A DNA stretch of 64,000 bases from Steromphala cineraria (lineage: Eukaryota; Mollusca; Gastropoda; Trochida; Trochidae), in NCBI GenBank assembly GCA_916613615.1, contig OU744727.1:17430093-17494092 (forward strand), read 5' to 3'. Position 1 is the first letter of the stretch; the number at the start of each line of letters is the position of its first letter. Under the pieces are notes generated by a model. That model ran no database searches and was not told where the DNA came from. It was given only the letters and a program-made list of their open reading frames with translations. Shown piece after piece: positions 17,501 through 29,889 of the stretch. The translations under genes and the position numbers were made by a program.

Positions 17501-18118
17501 GCTAATGGTTTTCAGCTTGTCAAACGTTTTTGTCCTGTCTTTTTCATCACCATTTTAACTCGAACCTATGGAACATTTGATGTTCATGAAAATATAATTT
17601 TAAAACAATGTCTCTAATTACTGAGAATATTGCAAGAGGATGTTTTCTTCTACTGCATACAACATTATTGTGCTCCCTGGAGAAACATGTTTAATATCCT
17701 TAATGACGTCAACAAACAGGTACCACGTTTTGTGATGGACTTTCTTAGCCTTTCAGTGGCCATTGAACCCCTCTACATTTATACATTTTGTGTTTGGTAA
17801 ACGCTGAAAATATTATTGTCATGTTGTAACTACGCATATTGACAAATTACCCAGTGTAGATGCTTTATCCCTGATGACATTAGAAGAAGATACCCTCTCA
17901 GATGCTGTGGGAAGAGAAAGTTTGCATATCAACATCAATTCATCAAAGGCTGAATCTGTGCATTTCATCCTTTCACAATGTGCTCTGCACATTAACGGAC
18001 CAACGGCTGAAGATATATGTCCGCAAGTATCTCCTTTCCATTCACTGATGCACACAGGAGGAGAATCGGTAGGGCGACTATTGCAGTATAGCCAGTATTT
18101 AAAACTAATTGTTCCCAT
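12451..18118 (-). pseudogene. Family copy A: seven-exon secreted propeller-like protein, disrupted
   Basis: Exons by homology with copy C: 18118-17851, 17565-17449, 16552-16340, 15799-15623, 14852-14731, 13737-13572 and 12532-12451. All have GT/AG borders. Exons 2, 3 and 7 are exactly as long as in copy C (117, 213 and 82 nt), and every intron phase agrees (1,1,1,2,1,2) except after exon 4. Exon 2 has TAA at its fourth codon. Exon 4 is 177 nt instead of 178 and shifts frame near 15680. Exon 1 encodes CERMKCTDSAFDELMLICK and has four more cysteines than copy C, and its signal peptide is weak. Two independent lesions make this a probable pseudogene, unless assembly errors explain them. Confidence 0.7.
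14491..14539 (+). repeat. (TA)n(TAG)n compound microsatellite
   Basis: About ten TA units followed by about nine TAG units, in intron 5 of family copy A. Confidence 0.9.
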
Positions 18119-20581
18119 ACAATATTCTCAGAGACATAATCTCAACTTTCATTTGATAAAATAGTATTCCAATATGTTATAATAAATATGTATAATAAAG
18201 AAAGGATATAATATGAAGGTTTTTGATGGAAGAAGCTAAAAAACTCTAGAATTAAATAACATACCAGATTTACGGACAATTGGAAATATCAGATAATACA
18301 TAGAAAAAGATAACATTCATCACAATTTTACCGAAATTGAATTTCAGTTGACTAGCCTTACTAAAGAGAAACTCTCATTTTACATTTGGTATAGATAAAG
18401 CAATTTCATGATTGAAAAATAGTTATGGTATTTATAATATATGTTAAAAACATTAAACAGCAATGAAAGCTAGTTAATCAACAGTCATCAGTTCTCATTT
18501 TAAGAAAAATGAAACCTAACAATTAATCAATTGGTTAAAAGTTTGTTTGGTAATCATTCCCTTTTCTGTGTTTTTCTTAAATTCCAAATTTCTTTAAAAA
18601 TTAATGGCGTTGGAGAGATAACAAAAGAGCATAAATGATATTGGTGATATTTCTTATAATAATATTTGCCCACCCTTGCATATCGCAACACTGTTGCAGG
18701 TGTATGAATCAACCACCAATTTGATGCAACAGATACAATAATGATTCCCAAAAAAATCATAATGGACAAAAGAGCCAAAAAAATATATTATGAATGATTT
18801 TAGACGAGAAGGGACAATTTAGTCCATTGTTATAATGTATTCAAATTGTTCTCTGTGTCACTTTTAGGAATCATTTGGAATAACATTCTGTTTTGTTCTA
18901 TTTTTTGCAAAATATTTTTCTTGGTATCTGCAGATGTTTGGTAGGAAATTTGTGATGATGATCACATCATAGCTTTTTATCTGTTCTGACAAACATACTC
19001 GAAAGTAGTTACCAACTCCCACTAAAAATTTCCTCGAAAATTCAACATTTGATTTTAAACTCGAAGTCTTCCCTGGATTCAATACTTTTAATATTGATAT
19101 CAATGGAAGAATAACATTAAGGCAGGGAATGTGTCCATAAGCATCTGTCTTAAAATGGTAATAGCCATAACATAATAATGATATTTCAAACTACGCACCT
19201 ACTAAGACTAAAGAGTATGGTTATTTCAAAAGTGTTTGTGCTTATAATGAACTTGTCAGACCTCCATATTTGTCACCATTGGACACGTCAGAGATACTAG
19301 TCAGTTTCGACAGCCAAGATGTATTGACAGATTGCATATCTAAGAACATAAACTTTGTAAAATGTCTTTCGAAGGCTTGACAAACCTTATTATCTGTCTT
19401 CCTTTATTGAACACATTAGGTCAGTGTTGAATATAATATTAATCTCAATCTGCACTGAGGGAGATAATACATATTGTGTAAAAAGGGACAATTTTAAATA
19501 CCTATTACATCATTATAATGTTAAGCTTTAACGTTTAGTAAATGTGTGTAATACGTGGCCTTCAATTTCAGTAAATGTCTTAGAAATTTTAGTGTACATT
19601 GTAATTACTGAGGGAAACAGTTATTACACGTACATGTTTTTGAATGAGTGAAACAGTAATTACACGTACGTGTATTTACTGAAAGTTTCAGTACAAAAGT
19701 GTATTAAATGATTACTCAGGTTTACTGTAACATATAGCCCAAGTCGGATTGTTTGGGGTGGCTGAATTTTGGAGATACTCCTCCTCATTGCTTTGTAGGA
19801 TGGAGTTGCATATCAACATCACTTCATCAAGGATAAGAGTTTGAGCATATCATTCTGCCACATACAACTATGCACATTTGCAACATACAGCAGAAGAGAT
19901 GTGTAAAAGATATACCTACACCTCCCTCGCTGTATCGTTCAATACAACTCCTGTAAGAAATGTCTAAAAAGACGATTCAAACAGGAGGTGAATTGAGTAA
20001 TGCACCGAGGGAAGTGTTGGTATATCTGACTTACACTTAACTCTGATGATATTGTTTGACGAAAATGAGCTTTCAATCCTTCTCTATGTATACATGTCTA
20101 ACTAAATCAATAGAATATCTACACTACTCTTCTATTTGTGAGAATCGAAGTCTTGTTGGTTTTTTTTTAGTTTTTCATTATTGCTAAATAGCTAATTTAC
20201 AATAATATTCATGGTGTTTTGGAAATGAATTTTTGAAAGTATCAATCACAACAATAAATTTATTCTTATCTTCAGATATTATACTTGCTGTTTGTTTAAT
20301 AAAAAAACAAACTGAAACATTAGAATAACATCGTGAATGTAATCAAAATTCGAATATATACACTTAAAAAAAAGGAATGAATTCTGGAATTTGATAATTT
20401 GGAACTCGTGTAAAAGGAATATAAAAACACTACCATGATATTTGGAACCTGAATTTTTTAAAATAAAAATACCAAATATTTGTTATTTATTTTTACAGCT
20501 TCAGCACATATTTTTCAGCAGAATGTTGTTCCTTTGTGAAGGAATTTTTAAAATGTTTTGTTAAAACGTATTTAAATGCCT
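18119..20581. other. Intergenic stretch with a decayed first exon
   Basis: Between about 19735 and 19920 on the minus strand there is a degenerate copy of the family's first exon: VCGRMICSNS in one frame and DEVMLICN in another, with no donor site. Otherwise AT-rich, with inverted ATTACACGTACRTGT words near 19620-19675. The hydrophobic frame at 18554-18778 (minus) has no splice context and I do not call it. Confidence 0.5.
19908..20031. repeat. Hairpin-forming inverted repeat (about 124 bp)
   Basis: Two arms of about 55 bp, AGATATACC...CTCCTGT and ACAGGAGGTG...GGTATATCT, separated by a few bases. A related single arm with GATTCAAACAGGAGGTG and GAGGGTATATCTC lies at 6805-6862 within MITE copy D. 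Confidence 0.65.
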
Positions 20582-20585
20582 TTAA

Positions 20586-20939
20586 AGGGGCAGTAGCACA
20601 TTTTAGGGGGAATATAGGGTGATGTCAGGAAATGAAAATTAATGATTTCAATTGAAAGACAATGTATTTAAACTAAATGGAGCAGTAATAATTCCAATAT
20701 ATAACGTTAAATTTAGCCATGCGATTCCTTTTCTTACAAAAAATGAATTAAAGGTGTTCACACAAAAATGGCAGCAAATGGATTTTATGTGAATCTTCAT
20801 TCTTTGTCCTCTGACAATGGATGATTGGCTTGTGTAATGAGTTTTATGACACTGTCAAAATAATACATTTAGCATTCACTTACAATTATCAGTGAGAAAT
20901 TCAAATTATAAAATTATCAAAAAACGTGCTACTGCCCCT
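20586..20939 (-). mobile_element. TTAA MITE, copy E (full length)
   Basis: Terminal repeats AGGGGCAGTAGCAC and CGTGCTACTGCCCCT, with TTAA at 20582-20585 and 20940-20943. Interior in reverse orientation to copy A. Confidence 0.85.
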
Positions 20940-20943
20940 TTAA

Positions 20944-21183
20944 AGGGCACGTCTTTTGACAATTTTATATTGTCAATTGTTCACTGATTATTGTAAGTAA
21001 ATGCTTAATGTATTACTTTGATAGCGTAAAAAAATCTAATAACACAAACCAATCATTTACAGTCAGAGTTATAAACAACAGATTATAAAGTTTCACATGA
21101 AGTCCATTGGCCGCTATTTTAGTGTGAACACCTTTTATTCATTTTGTAGAAGAAAAAGGAATCACATGGCTGAACTGCCCCTT
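20944..21183 (+). mobile_element. TTAA MITE, copy F (shortened), abutting copy E
   Basis: Begins AGGGCACG at the TTAA shared with copy E, follows the family interior, and jumps from ATGGCTGAA directly to CTGCCCCTTTAA, so the second half is deleted. Confidence 0.7.
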
Positions 21184-21279
21184 TAAGGCAGAAAATTGCC
21201 TGATTGAAAGCAAAATGTAATGTTGTATTGATAACCAAGAAACATCCTGCTACATCAGGGTATGTGTCTCTGCGTTATG

Positions 21280-21620
21280 CTACAACCTATCCCCTGATAT
21301 CCTTCTATCGTATTCAGCCGTATTCAGCCGTATCGCTGATGGGTGGTTACTCATCGGTATTTATAGCCTGTTTGTTTTCAGTCAAACTATTTAGAACTCC
21401 ATACACTTTTGTCTAGTGATGTCACTCGTGGAAATCTTAGATTTATTATCTTATAGCACTCCCATCGGTTAATTTGAAATCACGCTGTGAACACGCGGGA
21501 CAAAGCCCCAAAACCAGTTTGCCGCTATGGCTTGAAGGGCATCATTTGATTGGCTTTCTATAAATAGCGATATGGCAGACTAGGATAGAAGGATATCAGG
21601 GGATAGGTTGTAGCATTATG
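21280..21620. mobile_element. TIR element of about 340 bp
   Basis: Perfect inverted repeats of about 33 bp: CTACAACCTATCCCCTGATA continuing to CTTCTATC at the left (from about 21280), and the complement ending near 21617. No coding capacity. Confidence 0.75.
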
Positions 21621-24600
21621 CGGCTGTTTCAATTTGTTTTATTCGTTTCAGCATGATGTTAAAGATATGATGCAGCAAACCTCAAAGGGTCGAAAATCGA
21701 AACTTCCTCAAATGTCAGATTGAAACTCAAGTTTCAAAATCTGCCCTTTGCCATAGATTTGAGTGTTCATCAGATCACCATATTAAATCATGTTTATGTC
21801 GCTTCCCCCATACCCATTATTGACCAGAATCCAAAATCGCTACATCTAGGTCAATTATCGTCATGTCACAGTCACCCAGACAACATAATAGATCCCTGTT
21901 TTCAAAGAAAAAACCTACATTGTAATACCAGGAGTGGTATGACAAAGCCAGTGGACAAAGAAAGATACTTTTTGATGAACATCGACCCTGAATAACATAC
22001 CAAAAACACTAAAAGCTATAAAACAAATGATTCAAAATTATTATGAACCTTATTGTCCAAAAAAGATAACCGTTCAAAAGTTAATATGCTTATAACACAC
22101 TTCCCTTGTTAATCGCTTAATTGTCTGTGTTTAGTTTTCTCATCACTGTTTGACTCCTGCTATTCATAGACAATGCGAAGCACTCTTAATAATGTGACAA
22201 ACATTGAAAACTATTTAGGGCAAAGGCCAGCGTTTATGATGAACTTAAATATATATTGGTAAAAATACAACTTAAGCAAACTGGTAAGTTGTGATTGTTA
22301 AGTTTTGATGTTGTGTCACATAACATAAATGTTCCAATGAAATTGACAGTTACCTCAAGAGCCACTCCGTGATTTTCGTCGGACACTGCTTTGATATGAA
22401 CGTAAATGGCATAATTCATTATATAAATTGAAATATATCGCATATTCATTTCCAAAACTGATAAACATGAATATTCTTCATTTAACTGATAAACATTCTA
22501 AACTTGTAACTGTCAATCTGACTGTTTGAGATAAGTCATTGTCCAGTGTTCAGCTCAAAATCGCGATTTCAACCCTTCCTGTTGTCACTTAAAGACGTCG
22601 TTAAGCTAACAATAATACTGTCCTGCAACATTCGAAACGTCCCGATTAAATGATACTATTTGTAAAATTTGACATATACAACCCCAAACAACTCACTGTG
22701 TGGCTCTTTAATGTGGCATATGCATTATAATTTACTAAAGTTATCCCTTTCGCTTGAAAGATTCTTTATTTCAAGTTCTAGTATTGTTTCCATGAAGATC
22801 AAAGGCGCCTACCAACCTTTTTTCTGCAATAAAGTATAGTTTTGAGTGACGTCACGAAACAATGGCCCATGACATCAATAACAATTGGCTATGACGCCAC
22901 TACGCATGGATCTGATCGAGGATTTTAAATTTGCGGCCGGACGTGATTTACAACATATGTTTTTGTTTGGAGTAGAAATAGCTTAAAGGAGTAACATTCG
23001 ACACACTAGAAAATTAATAGATTAGTACTAATCATCATGTGTTTTGCAATTAAGTATAGTTTTGCCCTGAACCATTAAAACGTGCACTCCAATGTGTGAC
23101 AAAATCATGGAATGTCTAGAAGGTATGGGTGTCAATAGGAAATGCGACTGTCATGCGTATCGGCGATTTAGTCTTCAGATTCTCATTATATTGCAATATA
23201 TAGCTGTTGCTGAGCGACCATTCTCGCAATACAATTAAAACAAACTTCTTCTTTTCGTTCTGTGGGCAAGTAAAGTTTGCATATCAACATCTAATTGTTT
23301 TCACGAATTCTAAATCAACTTTTTTTTTAGAAATATTGAATTAGTTATCATATTACCCTCAAATTAAATTTCCAATCTCTAGCATATGCATTAGTAATGA
23401 CAAACTCTCACTAAACAGATAACATATACAGTTACATGGCATACATATGAAAAAAACACCTTAAAACAGGATATGATGAATTCGTTATAACTTAATAATC
23501 TCAAAAAATAAAATAAATGTAATAGATAAGATCAGTACTTATATCATTAGTCCCGAGATTAACAGTCATTATCATTTATTACTTGATGATATACCTGATA
23601 GGAAGATGAAGTTAAAAAGTGTCAATCTTAGTAGTAATTGTATGCTGCATCAACCCGTTACATTGGTCAATATTTGGTAAGATGAGGATTCTTCAGTCAG
23701 AAATTTAATGTGGAAACAACTATTTGCTGTTCACAAACTCATGAATATATAAAAAGTAGAATGAGATATATCTTAATCACACTTCATCCGTTAGGTGTAT
23801 ATGGTTTGGTTAATTTGAACATGCTCATGAATATATAAAGAGTAGAATGAGATATAGAGGTTATCTGTCTTTTCTTGACTAATACAACATTTATCTCATC
23901 GAGTGAGCTAGAAAGTTTATATTTTCAGTAGTGGCGCAGCCATGATTGACAATGTTTAATTTTCTACATCACGAGATGAGATAAACAAGGTATTTGTCAC
24001 GAATTGACAGACATTCTATTTATTATGTGATGAAATCCTTCTAATCACATAAAAAAAGTCCAATTTCATGTTAAGCGGCTGCTTGGAAGTGCCCGTCACC
24101 ACGGTAACAGTGTGACGTCATATGAGAATTCATGATGTCAGACCATTGTTACATGACGTCAAAATTTTGAGCTTGACGTCACTCGAGTGGTGATTTACTT
24201 TATCACCTCTCAGTAGAGTGACGATAACACCTTTATCGCCACTGTAGCCAGATAGCGGGTTTATTTCACTGATAGAACAGAGTATCTCACCGCAAATCAT
24301 ATAATAATATTTAAATCACACTTCATCCGTTAGGTGTATATGGCTTGGTCAATTGTATGATGTGAAATGAGTAAAATGTTTTCATTTCAAAGATACATAT
24401 TTGGTTACTATCTAAGGAATTATGACCCTTTCTTAGACTGTTTCTTAAGATAACAATATTTTGTAACTGTTTTGAGATATGGACCGATGCATGTTATTTT
24501 TCAAATCTATGATTCATTACGATGCGCAACACTGTGACACTGGACAAGCATTTATGTGACATTTCAACAATCTGAGAAATTATCAATTGATCAATCGTCC

Positions 24601-24868
24601 AACAAACTGGAAATGAGAAGCAATCAGCAAGCCATACAAATCATTGTTTGAATTTGGACCCCTTCACTCAGCAGTTCATATACATCATTGTCTTCAAACC
24701 GTTCCTACGTCAGTGTAAGGACAAGCAATTATATAACATTTCAACAATCTGAGAAAACAAAGTAATGTTGCAAGATAGACATGATGTTTAAAAACTTTTA
24801 TTTGATCCTCTTGAAATAGGTACAGCTGATAAGCTTTGATTTTCAAGAAAAATTTACAGCTAATAGGC
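21621..24868. repeat. Duplicated locus segment, copy Y
   Basis: From about 22090 this is the second copy of 7340-12450 without the 2.1-kb composite element. Near 23275 it keeps the end of a family first exon (minus strand, DVDMQTL/LICKL frames). Local differences: about 215 bp inserted at 22835-23055 between near-identical GCAATAAAGTATAGTTTTG words, and about 440 bp at 23860-24300 with inverted ATCTCATCGAG/CACGAGATGAGAT words. No intact gene. Confidence 0.6.
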
Positions 24869-24950
24869 TTAGTGAAGTAAGAATATGTTAAGTACATCCT
24901 CATCCTCTAGTAATCTAAGGCTGTTCCCTCCTGCCTCAACATGGAGCCCT
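24869..24950 (-). pseudogene. Family copy B: isolated last exon
   Basis: An 82-nt exon with acceptor CCTTGCAG, encoding GLHVEAGGNSLRLLEDEDV followed by LNIFLLH and TAA. Length, phase (2) and stop position match the last exons of copies A (12532-12451) and C (32222-32141), and AAATAAAA follows downstream. Part of intron 6 also matches copy A (25200-25310 against 13158-13265), but no upstream exon is found before the Tc1-like relic. It is therefore a remnant. Confidence 0.65.
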
Positions 24951-25584
24951 CTGCAAGGAATAAAAGATTTCATTTCAGCTTAAGTAATGAAAAGCACGTT
25001 GCTGATAAACAGTATATAAATTTATAGTAGATAAAAAGTATTTTTCCATCAAAATATGTTACCAGAATAAGAATCATTTACCTAACAGGATAAATTGCCA
25101 CACTTGATAACACAAGATATTGTTATTTTGGTACCAGTGGACAACAAAAACGTCTCAGATATTGTGGCTTAGCATACCCATGCTTGTCAGGTAGTACCGA
25201 ATAACATCCATGATGTGAATGGTCGTGTAAGAACATCATCAACTTATGATTAAGCAGTATCACCATAGGCAACAATGCTATCAACTGAAAGTTTGGTTTC
25301 ATAATCATAAATATATGTTACTTTTTACTTTGGAATATATGTAAACTGAACGTCGAAAGAAATGTTACACCTCTTTGAATTTGAATATAGTAAAAAGTTA
25401 CCTGTTCAATGGAATTTGCTTTGTTGTGTTTTTACACTCCATCAGTTTAGTGTTTTGTGCTAAAATAGCAGACCTGTAACTTTAATGGTAAATAAGTTAT
25501 CTCCAGTTCATGGGTGTGGTCATATGTCCTATTTCCGATCATGCACAAAAACAACAAAATCAAAGAATAATCATTAGTTTATTG

Positions 25585-26425
25585 ACAAATTGTATGTGAT
25601 CACAATCTGGTATGATCGCCGTTGGCATTCAAACATGCCTGAACTCTTCGTCTCACAGAAAACGTTAGTCGTCTGATGAAAGCAGGTGGTTTGTGCCTCC
25701 ATTCGGCCATCAATGCAGCAATAAGTTATTGACGTGTGTGTGGTTGGTGTCGACGTTGACGGATCCTTCGATCCATGTAATCCCAGAGGTGCTCGATGGG
25801 ATTCATATTGGGCAATCTGGCAGGCCAAGGCAAAACGTGGACGTTGTTGACGTTGAGTTACTGTAAAGTCACTCTGGCTATATGAGGACGAGCATTGTCC
25901 TGTTGAAAAAGGGTGTTTGGATGGCGTTGTAAGAATGGGATGACCTCTGGCTGTAGGACCCTGTAAATGTACCTCTGCACCGTCAGATTGCCGTCAATGA
26001 CAATAAGGTCGGTGGCTGCTTAGCCGCGTATCCCACCCCAGACCATGACACTGCCTCCACCGGAAGAGATAACTTCCTGTACGCAGCAGCGTGCCTCCCT
26101 CTCACCCTTGCGACGGTACACCCTCCTTCTCTCATCTGCTACGTGCATCGGAAAGTAACACTCTCTACCAGTTTTGGTTCAGCCAACATTTCTGGCCCAA
26201 GCAACCCTGTTTTGTCGATGTGGGCGCGTCAACAGCATTGCTCGCATTGGCCAGTATGACCTCAGTCTGTGTTGTTGGAGCCTTCTTTTCACCGTCTGGG
26301 ACTGATTCGGTGTCCCAGTGCAGTGAGGCTGTCGTTATGGCGGCTTGAAAGTGGTTCCTGAGATGCAGTTGAAGCAGGTACCGGTTTATGTCGGGCAGAG
26401 GAGCCTTTTGTATGGAAACCAATCG
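25585..26425 (-). pseudogene. Tc1/mariner-type transposase relic
   Basis: On the minus strand, pieces read in order RVYRRKGERE, GGSVMVWGGIRG, LFQQDNARPH (second catalytic Asp) and NPIEHLWDYMDRR (catalytic Glu), matching the DDE domain of Tc1-like transposases. At least three in-frame stops and frame changes near 26100 make it dead. N-terminal DNA-binding and terminal repeats were not recognised. It borders a LINE relic on the right. Confidence 0.75.
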
Positions 26426-26429
26426 AAAG

Positions 26430-27700
26430 TAAATTACTTAGAAGCTGCATACGGACTAAAGCAACTTATGTCCGAACCATCACGGCTTACCTCTCATTCG
26501 TGTACATTAATTGATTTGAAATTTGTTACCTGTTTGAACAAAGTACGGAGTTCGGGAGTAATTGATCCGGTTAATACCCCTATTTCACTACGAGAGGAAT
26601 TCTCACGAATCGCCACGATAGAGAAATATTTCACATTCGTGAACATTCGTAGACAATTCGTGATTTATTCTTGTGACTCGTAATGAATTCGTGATTGATT
26701 CGGCAATATTCTTACAATTCGTGGCATTCGTGAAATTTTTTTTGTTTGTCAAAAGATTTTCCCGAATCAACTACGAATTTTGTTATCGTAGTTGTCTCGT
26801 AAACTATTCGTAATTAATTCGGGTCATTCGTAACAAATTCGTAACGAGTTCTTGGAAATTCGTGGTTGATATTTTTGATGGTCTCTCCCCGAATTATTTA
26901 CGAATCATCTACGAAACAATTACGAATGTCCCGAAATACCATTTGTGATATCGTATCATATTCGTGAAAATTCGTAGTATATTCGTAGTTGTTTCGTAGT
27001 TATATCGTACAATTCGTACATAATTCGTAAGCAATTCGTATTGGTTTCGTAGTGTTTTAGCATGAAAAGCTACGAAATTTCGTAAACGTTTCGTACAAGT
27101 AAAATTGCAGTTCACGAATGTTGCCGAATATTCACGCATTTTTACAATCACCTATTCGTGTCGATTCGTGAGAATTCCTCTCGTAGTGAAATAGGGGCAT
27201 TATAGTGACCATTGTCCGGTGTATATCAATATTGAATCAGATATACAGAAAGAAACCTAACTGATATAGTATTGGAGAAGGGGGAAGTTAAGGATATATT
27301 GCTCTCTGTTGATACAATTAAGGCAACCAGCCATGATAAAATTGGAAACAAAATACTTAAAACTTGCGTTAATTCACTAGCTCCTATCCGACCAAATTAT
27401 TTAACCTGTCTTTAAGATATGCTGAATTTCCTACCTCTTTGAAACAAGCGAACGTAATCCACAAAGGCGGTAATATATATGACTGTTCAAATTATAGACC
27501 AGTAGCAATGACAAGTTATTTAGCCACAGTATTTGAAAAATGTGTCTTTAAATATGTAAATAACTTCCTAAATAAATAACTTCACGACCTCATCTCGAAT
27601 CTGCAGTCAGGATTTACATGAGGGGATTCTACAACTAATCAGTTAACCTACTTGCATGACTTCATAACCAAACATTTTTTTTCTAAAATGGACCTAGAGA
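26430..27700 (+). pseudogene. LINE relic: endonuclease end and start of reverse transcriptase
   Basis: Plus-strand translation shows LKQLMSEPSRLTSHSCTLID and then, beyond an insert, SDHCPVYINIESD, the end of an apurinic-type endonuclease domain. Further on, DTIKATSHDKIG, FPTSLKQANVIHKG and NYRPVAMTS are early reverse-transcriptase motifs. Stops (for example near 27418 and 27577) and frame changes show it is inactive. The endonuclease is interrupted by the foldback element at 26577-27197. Confidence 0.75.
26577..27197. mobile_element. Foldback element rich in ATTCGT words
   Basis: A 621-bp insert with about 42-bp terminal inverted repeats (CCCCTATTTCACTACGAGAG at the left; one mismatch). The interior is filled with ATTCGT, TTCGTA and their complements at short irregular spacing. 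It splits the LINE endonuclease ORF between PV and SDH. No coding capacity. Confidence 0.8.
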
Positions 27701-27726
27701 CTTGAATGTTTTTAAAAAGATCACAT

Positions 27727-28146
27727 CGAAAATTAACGAAACAACAACATTAAAGCGACGATCGGCAATTTAAACGAGCGACAGCGCAAAATGAAAGACT
27801 CGAAACGCAACATTCTTACTGCGCAGGCGCAGTAACCGAAGTAGGTAAAACCTGACACTGCCTGCACATTTTCTTTCAATGTAGCGTTTAACATGGCACT
27901 TATCCGTGAATCAAACACTAACAATGTGCTTTAGAATTTAAAATTCTAAATGAATATTCAAAATCATAATCTATTTTTTACGATTAAGAGATATCACTTA
28001 TCATGAAACAACAAAGACATATCATATTTCGCATCAAATGAGCATGCGCAGAAAGAATATTGCGTATCGAATCTTTCATTTTGCACTGTCGCTCGTTTAA
28101 ATTGCTGATAGTCGTTTTAATGTTGCTGTTTCGTAAATTTTCGTTA
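27727..28146. mobile_element. TIR element with inverted repeats of about 110 bp
   Basis: The arms CGAAAATTAACGAAACA...CTGCGCAG and the complement differ at scattered positions and include AATTTAAACGAGCGACAG. The unpaired middle is about 200 bp. The small minus-strand frames here simply follow the arms. Confidence 0.75.
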
Positions 28147-28149
28147 TGT

Positions 28150-29155
28150 AAAGCTTTTTTTCGATGCATTTATGTGTGCGTTTCGCTGATTTTCGGAGCG
28201 TTTTGATTTTTTCTTTGGTACGCCTGCAAAACCATCATCAAAAACAAATGTTTTAACCGGTAAGATATCCCCACCAGCAAAAATTGTCTGATGAGAAAGA
28301 AGACAATGTTGTAGTAGAAAATGTATGATAAGATAAACCAATATTTTAGCAGTTTAGGGGAGAAATTCCATTCAGATAAGGTTTCACATCTTTTGGATAT
28401 TTAAATTCATAAAATTGTAATATTTTTATTTCAAGAAACAAGTTAGATTATTCTGAAAAATCAAAGTGGTTATTGATAGTTGTAATATTGGAAATTCCAT
28501 GCCATCAAATCAAACGTTAGGAAAATTGCTTTTTTCAACTGTTTTTACCCTTCTAGATCAATGAGAAATATTTACTTAATGGTTTGATCTCTAGAGTTTC
28601 CCCAAATTATTTAAAAAATGGTATGATTACAGCCATTTTGTCAATCATTGAAAACTGTATGAAATAGGAATGTAATTTTAACTTCCTAAGAAATTCTTAT
28701 TTTGCAAGAAAAAACGTGGTTTGAGGAGTGAAAGTCAAGTTGGAAACAAACATGTAAATGTTGTTTTTGTGATATCTGAAACAAAATGTTCCGTGCGTAG
28801 TTTTGACACTGCAGTCATACTTAATTTTGGTGTAATTTCAGTACCGTTACACATTTAGTCATTATTTTGTCAAATGTCAACGTTGACGAGTTTTCTTTGA
28901 ATAAATTATTAACAAAATATACATTGTTCATGTTCAGAGTGATAATTTCTTTTGATATTTAAATTTGGGGGGTGCTTAACATTTTTCTTTATGTATAGCA
29001 ACACTATTCCCCAAAACGTTCCATGTCATGAGGTAATTAGTGAAACCGTTCACAACTGTGATAGGATGAAAATGCATAAGCACGGATGCTATAGTTGGGC
29101 CATTGTTGTTTCAGTTTGTTAATTGTGATACTAACCCTAACAGAGCGGGCTTCCG
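28150..29155. other. Featureless AT-rich stretch
   Basis: No gene on either strand. GGGGGGTGCTTAACATTTTTC near 28968 resembles the right terminal repeat of the element at 62563-63427, which may mean a decayed single end. Confidence 0.4.
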
Positions 29156-29334
29156 TCTCTTTTTAACCCTTGGCCGGTTATATCCCTTCTTTTTCAATTG
29201 GCTTTCACTCATAACTTGTAAAAATAGAATTGTTAGAATGTTTTTAATGTAAGGATTAAAGTATTGAGTTCTCAATCTCTTAGCAGGGGATACTGTAAGT
29301 AGGATAAATGTTTATTGTTATCAAGACATGTTAA

Positions 29335-29691
29335 AGGGGCAGTAGCACGTTTTTTGATAATTTTATATTTCAAAATTTTCACTGACAATTGTACGTTAAG
29401 GCTAAATGTATTATTTTGAAAGTGTCAAAAATCTCATTACACAAGCCAACCTTCCATAGTCAGGGAACAAAGTATGAAGATTCACCTAAAATTCATTGGC
29501 GGCCATTTTTTTGTGAACACCTTTAATTCGTTTTGTGTAAGAAAATGGAATCGCATGGCTAAACTTTACATTATATATTTGAATTACTACTGCTTCTTTT
29601 AGTTAAAATGCATTGTCTTTCAATTGGAACCATTAATTTTCATTTTCCTGACATCACTTTATATTCCCCCTAAAAACGTGCTACTGCCCCT
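29335..29691 (+). mobile_element. TTAA MITE, copy G (full length), inserted in a dispersed repeat
   Basis: Complete terminal repeats with TTAA at 29331-29334 and 29692-29695. The repeat around it matches 3380-4160, where the same site reads GACATATCAAACCCGC without the MITE. This empty site supports TTAA as the duplicated target. Confidence 0.88.
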
Positions 29692-29889
29692 TTAAACCAG
29701 CAAGATGTATAACTAAAACGTTCATTAATTAATTGTATATAAACACATTAAGTTGAAACCATTGCATGAGTGTTCCGCTGGACTATAAGTCAAATAATAA
29801 CACGATTAATAATTAAGTTATTAAAATATTGAAACCAGTTATCTCGCTGTTTATCTTAGGAAGGTTGATGTTTGTTTGTGAGAATTTCT

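Noticed and set aside
18554..18778. Minus-strand frame with a hydrophobic start
   Set aside because: No splice context, no copy in the other family loci and strongly AT-driven composition.
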